From: Hirudinaria manillensis | Lineage: Eukaryota; Annelida; Clitellata; Hirudinida; Hirudinidae | Direction: 5' to 3' | NCBI GenBank assembly: GCA_034509925.1 | Contig: CM067526.1 | Span: forward strand, 1,126,001-1,190,000 | DNA length: 64,000 nucleotides | Shown: piece by piece, positions 24,150 to 34,700 of the stretch | Layout: the number at the start of each line of letters is the position of its first letter | Numbering within the stretch: position 1 is the first letter of the stretch | Translations under genes and position numbers: made by a program | Notes under the pieces: generated by a model | Seen by the model: the letters and a program-made list of their open reading frames with translations, nothing else | Database searches by the model: none | What the model was told of the DNA's origin: nothing

Positions 24150-26340
24150 TTTGATTCAAAATCCTAACAAAGTCTAACCTCTTCCAAAACTTTCATAACC
24201 TCTTTCCAAAGCTACTCCCTCAGCTAGATACATAACAGTTTTTTTTTATTTTATCATTTCGTAGCTTGTTCTGGAAATGATGGCTGATTTTAAAAAGTTC
24301 CCGTTTGGCTTCATTGCGTCATTGTCGTCTGCATAGAAACGCGCCTTACTGTTCCGATTTTAGGATAATTTTCCATTAGTTATTTAAGGACGAGGGAATT
24401 TATTTCTGAGTTTTTAGTTTTAAATGAAATAATTTTTTTTCTTTAATTTGAAGTCGATTTTAGGAAAATTGATTATTAAATTGCATAAATTTTCGCCATT
24501 ATCTGACCTTAAAATGACCAGAATCTATATAAATTTTCAAAATTTAAAATCGACTAAAGCATAAATCTTAACCTAAACAGATAAATTTTTAAAAGGCAGA
24601 CGACCAAATCGTTCGATGATGGATTGTTCAAACCAGATCATAAAACCTGTACGAAGCTATGAATGGCTTGTTTATACTTATTTCATCGTCGCTTCTTTCT
24701 GCCTTTTCTTCATATTGTTGTTAAACGCATGACAAAATCCTCGGTATTTTATTAAAACCTACTCAAAGAGCTCTGAAATTCTTTGGATTTCATTCGCCTC
24801 TGTGCCAATGCTTTTGTGACTCCATTAGACGCGTATCTTTGAGGCCGCGCCCCGAGGATTTTGAATTTTTATTTCGTAAGGACTTGATGACTTTTCAGAT
24901 TAGTGAAGTACGTCTCTTGACGTTCGTCATTTGATTGAAATTAATTTACTGTAGTGTACTCTCTCGTCACAAGACAACAAAGGCAAACCAAAACTCTTGT
25001 TTCTCAAGAAATCAAATGCAGATATAAAAAAAAATAATCTGACAGTCTACAGAGACATTGCCGAATGTCATGGCTAACCGTAAAACAATTTATCCAAAGT
25101 TATTCCCACGAGCAATTACTCAGACAGAGCATTCGTCGATCGAGTTCTGAGGAGGTGAATAAGACAGTTGAGATTCCTAATCTCAGTGACTATCGTAGTC
25201 ATCGGGGTCACCAGTAGGGTTGGGGTGTTCCGCGGGAAATTCTAGCCCCACGGTCGAATACTAATCCGGGTGCGCCAAAGTATTCCAGATCCTCAATTGT
25301 TCAGCCATTGTCCCATGGAAATGGCAGGAGGTCTCTTAGAAAAATTTAAATAAATTTTTAAATTAAAATTTAAAGAAAAAAATGTTAATCGAAACTTCGA
25401 ATTTCAAGTTTAAAACTGACGGCTTGTTGTTTGAGGTCTAACATCTGTAGATTTTTTTGTGCGGATGGTTATTTATGGTATATTAGATCCCTTATTTATT
25501 GTTTTATAAGTTGTTAATATGGCGACTATTCGGATTTTCTTCACATCCATCGATTGCTCTCCGAAAAATTGCATCTGTGCATTCGAGCTCTTTGTTTTGA
25601 CTATCCTCATTCACGCGCACCTGTCAACTCACCTCGTGCATGAAACAGGTGAGCTTCTAATGCAGGTGAGGCTGTTGTGTTTTGGTTATCAACAGCTGAA
25701 GCCTGGCAGCCTACATTGACATAATGAAAAATGGAGGATAAAGTTTGTAAACAAGAGATAATCAATCGATCGCCATAATTAGCCAACCAATCAACCGACC
25801 GATCGACCAACCAACCAACCAAAATAGCTGACCAATAGGATAATAGGTGGTGATCACGTGCTCTTATGGAAAGGATCGACATGTTCTCATTTCCGTTCGA
25901 AAGACAAAGTGCCAATCGATTCGTAGACAATGGTTGACGACGACCAATGACCGTGCCATTCCTATTCTGTCGTCTGGGGATTTCCCCGACGGTGATATCT
26001 CAGATGACTCACTGACGGTGGCAAGCTTCGGATACCTTCTAGTTAGATTATAATTAACACCTTTTTATAGACCTCACTTTAACAACTTGACGAATTGAAT
26101 AAATAAACAAAACAAAAACCGGTCTCATGAATATTCATCCCTTCGGAGGCGGGGCCGAGCTGTGCGATCAACCGTAGCGGAGTATACGAGTCGAGGCTGC
26201 CACTCATTCTCTTCTACCCACTCTCTCGTCCCGGTCCAATCGCTTGTCTCCTACTCACTCGTGTGAGTAGTACGTAGTACATAAAACCATGCCGGACCTG
26301 TGATCTCTTCGGAACACGCAACTCTACTTTAGCTTACCTG
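24150..26340. other. Intergenic region with a hairpin-rich segment
   Basis: This gap separates two divergent genes (SKICH protein minus, sHSP plus). It is AT-rich and non-coding by eye. At about 25118-25262 there is a run of four potential hairpins, described in the findings. Near 26276-26285 a TATA-like ACATAAAA lies upstream of a possible non-coding first exon of the sHSP gene that would end at about 26340 (donor GTGAGT). A downstream acceptor for that exon is not fixed. Confidence 0.4.
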
Positions 26341-26670
26341 GGTGAGTTTTTTCAGTCTTAAGGAGACAAAAAGGAGATTTGTGAACGACAAGATATAATG
26401 ACTCGACGTAAGAACTTCACTTTGGTATTCGTTTCGTCAGATTTCGTCGATTAACTCTAGATCCTCTTCTCGATTTCTTGTGGACCTACGAATTTCAGAC
26501 TTCTGCTCGATGTAAGCGTATCTTTGAATGTCTTGACATTTGTAATTAAACGTATACAATTTTCGGTTCTTGACGCTGTGATATTATAGAACAGCCCCGC
26601 TGCCAAAAGCTGATCAGTGAGAGTAAATCGTGGTAAACAAATAAAATAAACTCACGCACACACATCGACC

Positions 26671-29600
26671 ATGTTCGATGAGGATTGCTACCAGCGCGGC
26701 TATTCAGCACTGGACGAAGACTTCAAGAGCGGCCGTTATTACGTCGTTTCCGACCCTTCCAGGAACGGACCGAACAGCAGGGTCATCCGCCTTGAGCAGG
26801 CAACGAAAAACGACTTTTCCAGGAGACGCGGTGGAAGCAGCGACAACCTCCTGATCGTCAAAGATCCTTACTCTTCCACTTCGAACGGCTACCACGGACG
26901 TCGAGAAAGGAGCTCGGAATACGACGACCAAGACTGGCCGGATCGGAGGCAGTTGGACAGCAACTACCACAAAATGAGATCCATGGGCAACCTGAACTCT
27001 TCCAGCTTATACTCTCCCAAGTCGGACGACTTAAATAGGGTCCGGAGAGAGCGCGAGAGATACGACTACCACAAGAGTTACGCGAGTCCCTCGTACGTGG
27101 AGGTGCATCCTCGTTTCAGGCAAGCCAAAGAAATGTCCAGGTACGACTCCACTTCGTCGGACGATCGCAGCGGCTACCTGCAGTCGCATCTTCCCGGCGA
27201 CTACTTCCGCTCGATGTCGAACGACACCGAGTCCAGCGACGACGTCCTCATTAATATAAATCGGGGCATGCACCCCAGGTCGATGCAGAGGGTGGCCAAC
27301 GAGGAGCACGTGGCTCGAAGTTGGGAATCTCGAAGTCCGAGTGGATCTGGGTGGGGATCCCACGGAAGACTCGGAAGTAACGATGCCTTTGCTCAGGAAA
27401 AGCCTTATCGGAAAGCCTTCTATTCCACCACTAACAACAACAACATCAACAGCTACAGAGACGGCAGGGTGCGAGAGATAAGCGTCGAGAGAACGGACGG
27501 CAGCAGCGGCCCGAGCAGTCTGACGTCCAAAGACTATTGGGAGAACAAGTGGTCGAGCGGAACAAGTGGTGTCGGCAGAAAGGGATTCGCCAAGAGCGCT
27601 TCCTCGTCGCTGTCAGGTGATGGCCCAACGGGCAGGAACCCCTACCTTTCCATCGATAATCTGTCCACTTCGGCCGGTCGCCGGTCCAACGGCGTCAACG
27701 AGGAGAGAGCCAGACTCAACAATTCGAGGGTCATCTACGACGGCGTGAATTCGCAGAGACCTCCGAGCGGCAAAAACTTTCGCAATGACGGCTCCTCGAA
27801 CGAGAAGGACTTTCTCAGCAAGGTTCAGCAAGAGTTGGAGTTCCAGAGGAAGAATCTGACTGGAGAAATCGACAAACTCCTAGCTCCCATGGTCACAGAG
27901 ATCGAGAAATCGAGGTGGGTGTTGACTTGTTATTTTGTTTTTGTTTTTGTTTTTTTTTTCTGAGCTGTTGACCTGTCGTCTTCATCGATTCGGCGTGGTT
28001 TTCGAGAACAGAGTCGTTGATGGTTTTGAATAGAATCGTTTGAGTTGAACAATTGTTTCAGTCACTCGATTCCTACAAAACATTGGCCTCACACCATCTT
28101 TTTTTCCACGACAACCTTTTATTAGTTTTTTTACGATATTAAGGAATGTCACAAATCTTGTTCTACTTGGAAACATATTGACTGTCATATTGGATGAGCA
28201 CGAGTTTTGATTTGCAAACGTTGAAAATGACAAATAAATAAATAAATGAATAAAATTGGTTTACAAGAAATATCAAAAAGGTGTCAAAGTGCTGTGGAAA
28301 TTATGAAAATCTGCAACAACGCAGTCAAAAACAACAAGGCAAAACTTCTGTAACAAATAACAAATTTCCAAGCCCTTTTCCCACCTCCACCGTAAAAAGT
28401 AGGTCACCGAAAAATGTAGGTCATGATGTTTTGCACTTCCAAGAAAAAATAAACAAAAAACAAACTCATTTGTTACCGTCTATCACACACAAATCAAGTT
28501 CAGGTTTACAGAGACTTGAAGTGAATTAAGTGGAATTTTAAAAAAAATATTCAAAATTAATTCTTTCAAAAACCACCCCTCAAAATCATTCACGTCAAAG
28601 CCAAGAAAATCCTCGGACTGTGAAACCTCGCGCCATCGGCGGATGTCGGGCAGACGATTATTTCGATTTTTTTTACAGGGATTCAGATCGAAGAAAACAA
28701 ACTCGTCATAAAAACATATCTGGACTCGTAATTCGACGAAATTTAATTATGAAATAAAATATTGTTTTAATATGAACAATTATAAATAAAAATAAAAATT
28801 TGATTTATATAAAAGCCAATGATTTGCTTTCACCGGGGTTTTTGCATGGTTTAGGAGACTTCCTGAGACTTTCCATCAATGATTCATCCCATCTCTCCAA
28901 TGGGGTCTCCCCATGCAGCAAAGGAGAGGAGGGGACTATACCCCCCAAGCATTCTTTGGGGTAGGATTAGCTTACCCCAACCCTTCAAGGTCAAAGGGGC
29001 GAAACGCTCCTGTTGTTAGCCATGGTAGCCAATGTTTGCATAACCGTCGTTTTTGGCCACAGTTGGTAGCCAATGTTTGTCTTCAAGCAAACAGAGCACG
29101 TGAGCACACAAATGGAAATGGAAAGCAGGTATTCCAGGACAAGATTATCGAGAATGAAAACAATTCTTCTGGAATTCTTAAATTAATATAATTAATAATT
29201 TCGTCTTATTTTGTAGATTTAAAGATTATTAGTGAATAATATTTTATTTCGTTTTCAGATTATTGATAATTTAAACTAAATTATCTTTTAAATCCAGTAA
29301 AATGATATCAAAATCCACGAATTATACAATCTAAAAGGACATAAACACACGCACACACGCACGCACGTGCAAGAAACAAAAAAATACAAAACACAGACTT
29401 CACATTACACGTAAACATTTCAGCTTCTGCCTTCCGATTGGCTGACCATTAGAGAAATAATTTTTTATACCTCCCCAGAAGTTGCCCTTAATATGGGCCA
29501 CGTTGGTGTGCCACCTGTTGCCACTCATCGACCGTAGAGGGTCACGTAGGTGTGATCCAGCACCCTGGCCCTAACCTATTCCATGTTATCATCGTCGTCG

Positions 29601-29936
29601 TCGTCGTCGTCGTCGTCATCATCATCGTCGTCACCGTAATGTATTGTCGTACCGTTGTTAAACATTTTAATAAATTTATATTTTGGATTATACAGCTGCG
29701 CTATTATATTACTAAAGAAAACCTTGTTATATAATCACGTGTGTGCAAATAATTATATTATTTGATCACAATTATAATTATAATTATACTTGTGTCTCAG
29801 AAGAACATCCTTCTGGAATAAAAACGAATTCTTCTGTCTCCATTCAAACGATTTTACCGTCATCATCTTCATCATCATCACCATCATCGTCGTCATAAAT
29901 AATTAAATAAATATAATAATAATAATAATAATAATA

Positions 29937-29984
<48 letters not shown>

Positions 29985-30213
29985 GTAATAATAATAGTAA
30001 TATTAATAACAATTAAAAAGGTCTCCCCTGAATTCGCCCGGGGTCACGTCGGGTCTGGCCTCCCCCACGTTCAACGCCGAGAAAAGCACTTTCGTGGACA
30101 CCAGCGGCCTCTGTCCTGTCTTCAAAGCCTTCGTCGACGTCAACGACTACCCTTCCAACTCAGTGACCGTGGGGCTCGACCAGCTGGGGAATAAGGTGCA
30201 ACCAGTTAAATTA

Positions 30214-30306
<93 letters not shown>

Positions 30307-30748
30307 CATTATTAATTGTTATTAATATCGTTTTTTTAACATTGTCGAAGGTATTAATAGCTTTTGATTGATTTTTGATCGGTTCAATAAAGGTCATCGT
30401 AGAAGCCCGTCAAAACGAGAATTCTAAAAGCCACATCGCCACATCGTTCACTCAGAAGATTCCTCTTCCGAGGTTGGTCCATCCATCCATCCATCCATCC
30501 ATCCATTCATCCATCCGTCCATCCATCCATCCATCCATCCGTCCGTCCGTATGTATGCCCGTGTACTTGCATATTCGCCCAACTGATTAATTCTTCGGAT
30601 TGTTGCCTTCCCCGTAGTTGAATTTTTAATTTGATTTTCGAATCAATTTTTATTAATCCTCAGGAATGTCATGAAATCATGTTTGCCAAAATTCAAATAC
30701 AAAGTTTGTTATTATTAATATTATTTTATTCTTATTATCATTACCTTA

Positions 30749-30801
<53 letters not shown>

Positions 30802-31103
30802 TTATTGTTATTGATATTATTTATTTTTAATCTTGCTATTTATAAAATGTTTTTGCGTCTAATCACCCGCAGTTCTGGCGCACCCAAAGGATTCATCATC
30901 GCAATCGTTACCATCACCGTCGTCGTCATCATCACATCGTCATAGTCATCGTCACCACCACGTCATCCTATCATCATCATGACTGTTGTTGTTGAATATT
31001 ATTATTATTATTGTTGTTGTTGTTGCTATTGTCCTATTTTTACAACTGTCATTTATTAAGTTGCACCAATATTATTACTGCCTGGATATTATGCATATTA
31101 TTA

Positions 31104-31193
<90 letters not shown>

Positions 31194-31375
31194 TTAATCT
31201 GAAGAATAAACAATGAGATAATTAAAAACTCGAACCTGAAGTCACAAAGTTAATCCGAGGCAGAATTTAAGCAAATAAAGAAAACATTCTTTGTGTAAAT
31301 TTGTGTTTACACCTTCTGGCACCAATTATTATTACCATTATTATTGTTATTATTATATTTTTTTATTATTATCGA

Positions 31376-31420
<45 letters not shown>

Positions 31421-32310
31421 CGTTGTTGTTATTCTCATTATTATTATTGTTGTGTTGCTGTTGTTGTCACGCTCAGTGCTATTAATAGTGTAGAAACAGG
31501 AAGACAACATATGGAATTAAAGATATATCTCCATTAGAGGTGTGTGTATGTGCGTGTATGCGTGTGCGTGTGCGTGTGTGTGCATGTATGTGTGTGCATG
31601 TGAATAATGAATTAGATGTATCAATCTAAACAATAGAAAATCTATTTTAAGACGTGTGACGACAAACACAAAGGACCAATGAGAAACGAGCACATGACGT
31701 CATGAACTAACCATGACTAATACTTGATGAGATTGGCCCTGTTAACAATAACCACGTCATTATCAAACAAATGACAATTAAACGACTTAATTTAATCAGA
31801 TTAATCTTAAACAATTATAAAAATAATTGCAATTATCATCCTAAAAAAGATAATAATAATAATAGCAACAATAATAATTCCAGATACGCCGATACGACTT
31901 CAATGTCTGCCAAATTGAACAGCAAGGGGATCCTCAAAATCGAGGTTCCCCTCCTCTTTTATTTCCCCTCGGACCACGAAAACAGGGGGTCGACCAGCAG
32001 CCTCGGAAAGTCCTTCGTCTACGAGGTCAAGACCGACCCCAGCGGGTCAAAGGTCATGGAGATCGTGGTCAAGCCAGGGGCAGAGGTTACCCTGAAAGAT
32101 CTCCGAGTCGAGGTAAGCGAAGAAGGCCAGCTGACGGTCTACGTTGAAAGGCAGACGGCCGATCAACATGGCGGCAGGCAAAAGAAGGTGATAAAGACTT
32201 ATTCTCTCCCCCAAACTGCCAACTTGGACGGCATCAGTTCCAAGATGGCCACCGATGGAACACTGACCATCAGCGTGCCAATCTCAGGAGGCCGTGTATC
32301 GATGAGATGA
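26671..32310 (+). CDS. Two-domain small heat shock protein with long N-terminal extension
   Basis: Four exons, 26671-27914, 30021-30195, 30393-30472 and 31884-32310, join in phase (2, 0, 2) to 641 aa. Residues 1 to about 415 are Ser/Arg/Tyr/Asp-rich low complexity, ending in a helical stretch ([18 protein letters not shown]). Residues about 444-521 are a first alpha-crystallin domain split over three exons: [39 protein letters not shown], then [15 protein letters not shown]. Residues about 543-635 are a second one in the last exon: [47 protein letters not shown]. Alpha-crystallin domains form dimers and act as ATP-independent holdases. Two-domain members are known from flatworms (the p40 egg antigen family) and other spiralians. 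The protein is two to three times longer than those relatives. Introns 2 and 3 are filled with ATT and ATCC microsatellites. The start is the first ATG of the long open exon. Confidence 0.85.
27915..30020. other. First coding intron of the sHSP gene
   Basis: A 2.1 kb intron with donor GTGGGT and acceptor AAAAG at 30020. It holds a TCG/TCA run near 29586-29632 and ATA/ATAGTA runs from about 29915 to 30005, ending about 15 bp before the acceptor. The segment about 28900-29080 is more GC-rich and contains the direct repeat GGTAGCCAATGTTTG twice, about 42 bp apart. It has no coding capacity. Confidence 0.5.
30216..30315. repeat. (TTA)n microsatellite in sHSP intron 2
   Basis: About 32 near-perfect TTA units lie within a 197 bp intron between exons 2 and 3, so the tract makes up half the intron. 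Similar ATT-family tracts recur at about 31098-31192 and 31376-31430 in the next intron. Confidence 0.95.
30478..30550. repeat. (ATCC)n tetranucleotide repeat
   Basis: ATCC/TCCG tetranucleotide units start just after the donor of sHSP exon 3 (exon end 30472). Shorter ATCC runs occur at 7225-7250, 12930-12962 (a HEATR6 intron) and 15375-15415. Confidence 0.9.
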
Positions 32311-32914
32311 TAACGCCTGGAATTCAATTGATAATCTTTATTCTTTGTTTTTGTTTCTCTTTGTTTTATTTTATTTTTTTTGTATATGTGACGATCTGCA
32401 GCAATTTCGTAGACTAACGAGTCTTGATTTCCGATAGTACTAAAAGACTAAAGAGCGCTTTCAAAACGAACAACTAATCCTTGTACTTGAAAAAAATATC
32501 CCCGTGTTTTAAAGTTATAAATAAAATTTTGAAAATTAGACCAAAAGTAAGATATCGATGAAAGGAAAAATTAATGGTTTGGGTTTAATTAGAAATTGTT
32601 CTTGCGTTTGGTAGAAAATTAATGTTTCAAAATAACCTAAGACGTTCCTAAAATTTAATCGCCAGAAATAACATAGTAAAAGTCCATTGTTTATTTAACC
32701 TTACTAAATTAATTTCCAAATTTATTTACGAATCGAATGAAGCGCATAAAATAAATTCATTGTTAATTAGGTATATTCTGCACAGTTTCGATAATTTCTC
32801 AAAATAACATTTGAGTCGATAGGTAGAAAGATTCCAAACTTGATGTTATATCTTTGGTATTGTTTACATTTAAGCTATTGGATATAATATTTCGTTCCCC
32901 GACTCTGCGCAGTC
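32311..32914. other. Gap between sHSP and EMC7, with sHSP poly(A) signal
   Basis: AT-rich, about 600 bp. AATAAA at 32520-32525 is a likely poly(A) signal for the sHSP transcript. The remainder should hold the EMC7 promoter; no clear core element is visible. The two genes point the same way. Confidence 0.5.
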
Positions 32915-34078
32915 ATGTGTGATCGCGGTTTCTTGAAGAACATGCTAAACAATGTCATATTTGTTTGTCTAATCGTAAATAGTCTCTCAATTTTGAGTTC
33001 ATGTTCCGAAACTTCAGAACAGAGCGAAGGTCTGTTTAAGTTGGAGGGGAAAGCAGTTTGTCCAAATCAATACACTGCCGACGAGAATTGGGCCCAGTCG
33101 GCCCGTGTTGTTGTTGATGGCGGTGCTCACGTTGGAATAGTCAAGTGAGTGGCTTATTTTATGTAATTTACCATCACCACTTGAAATAACCAACTGTAAT
33201 GGAAGAAACCAGTAAAACATTTTTCACAAACTTCTAAGCTTAGAATCAAATTGTCAATGAAGTTTAATAATTAATGAGAAAACAAAATAATAATATTCTA
33301 GCTGATATTGGGACTCAATATAGTTTCTAATGACAAAAATGTCCATAATGGTAAACCAATTTCATTACTAAAGACCAGACGGCCAGTTCGTGGTGAACGG
33401 AGTCGCTACAGGCTCTTATGTTCTCGAGGTTGTGCATCCCCACCTGTCCTTTGAACCTCTGAGGGTGGAGGTCAACTCGAAGGGCAAAGTCAGGGCTCGG
33501 GAGTTGGACAACGTTCAGCCCTTCCAGGTAAAGAACGTCGTGGCCTACCCCCTGAGAATGTCGTGCAGAGGGCGCTTTCAGTACTTCCAGCAGAGGGAAC
33601 AGTGGAGGATCAGTGACCTTCTTTTCAGTCCAATGGTCAGATTTTATATCATTTAAAAAAAAATTTTCATACAAATTTAACAATAGTATCAAAAGGTCAT
33701 CACTAAAATACTGCTTTTCGTTTGTCCGACCAGGTGCTGATGATGATGCTACCGGTGGTGATGATGTTCATCATTCCTAAGCTCATGAACTCGCAGGATC
33801 CCGAAGTCCAGAAGGTGAGAAAGCTTCTATTTGATCCTCGCTTCCGTACCAACTTCGCGTCTTAACGTACGTCCGTCCGTACGATCTCTAACCCACGCTC
33901 CGTCGCTCAACCGCAACGAACGAATCGACAGGAGATGCAGCAGTCCATGAGCTGGATGACCCCCAAGTCGAACATGCCCGACCTGTCTGAGATGATCACC
34001 AGCTGGCTCGGAAGCAAGGCACCGCCGGGCGCAACGTCCGGAAAGAAATCCACGAGGGGCAAGATCAAGCAGAAGTGA
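32915..34078 (+). CDS. EMC7: ER membrane protein complex subunit 7
   Basis: Four exons, 32915-33144, 33374-33635, 33734-33814 and 33932-34078, join in phase to 239 aa; human EMC7 is 242 aa. A hydrophobic signal peptide covers about residues 10-31. The luminal beta-sandwich domain carries FKLEGKAVCP, FVVNGVATGSYVLEVVHP and FEPLRVEVNSKGKVRAR. A single membrane segment (VLMMMLPVVMMFIIPKLM) lies at about residues 165-182. The cytosolic tail includes MPDLSEMITSWLGSK, as in the family (PDVSEFMTRLF), and ends in a basic KQK. EMC7 is a subunit of the EMC insertase, which places tail-anchored and polytopic proteins in the ER membrane. The start is at MCDRGF; a second ATG 10 codons in (MLNNVIF) could also begin a good signal peptide. 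Confidence 0.96.
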
Positions 34079-34700
34079 AAGGTCACAGGCAGGGCAATGG
34101 AGTTTTAGGAGAAAGATGCGGCCATCATTTTCATTTCTTTCGACCTTCTTGCGGAGTTGCAGTCTTTGGGATTTTTTTCTTATCCTCCCAGATGGCGAGA
34201 GCTGTGGGTTCGTTTGAGTCAGGCAGATGATTGTAATTTATTTTGAATTATTTGTAAGGGGTTCGTTTGTTAAACTTCTATTGTTGTTGTCGTCCTTAAA
34301 CAAAGACTAGCGTACGACGTCGGTTTGATTTTCACGATTTAAAACGGCAAACGCGGATCGATTGCAAAATCTCGCTTAATTTCGAATGTTCAAATTTCTG
34401 GCCGCAGACGATGGCCGTGCGTCGTGAAATACTCGAACTTTGACGTGATTTTTGTGGACTGGAAATTTAATAATAAACAAAGGAAACGAGAGCAATTTCG
34501 GAAGTGGAAAACAACGAAAAGAGTCGAGTCCTTGCCACGAGAATCACAGGAATCGGCCGAGATCGGGTCGGGCCGCGACTACTTTCATCGACTAGTAATA
34601 CGTAACAGGTTTGAGGCAAGAGGTACAAAAACTTTTGGATCGATTTCGTTAACTTCGACTCGGCTAGGAAGACAGACGACTGACAGTTTCAAAATTTAGA
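34079..34700. terminator. Convergent 3' ends of EMC7 and TRIM2/3-like gene
   Basis: A 622 bp gap between stops of two genes that face each other. Minus-strand AATAAA (TTTATT at 34237-34242) would end the TRIM gene. Plus-strand AATAAA at 34472-34477 would end EMC7. If both are used, the transcripts overlap by about 235 bp. There is no coding content. Confidence 0.5.

Noticed and set aside
25140-25250. Possible hammerhead ribozyme (CTGAGGA followed by GAAA)
   Set aside because: The two core motifs are about 95 bases apart and I could not pair stem II or stem III next to them.
25519-26053. Small open frames between the SKICH and sHSP genes
   Set aside because: They are short, overlap on both strands, and show no family similarity or splice context.
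26125-26140. GAATATTC upstream of the sHSP gene as a heat-shock element
   Set aside because: Only two inverted GAA units are present; a functional element normally needs three, and the same ATGAATATTCAT string occurs elsewhere (for example near 40965).
28880-29130. Possible tRNA or SINE
   Set aside because: No A box and B box at proper spacing and no cloverleaf; only the direct repeat could be kept as an observation.
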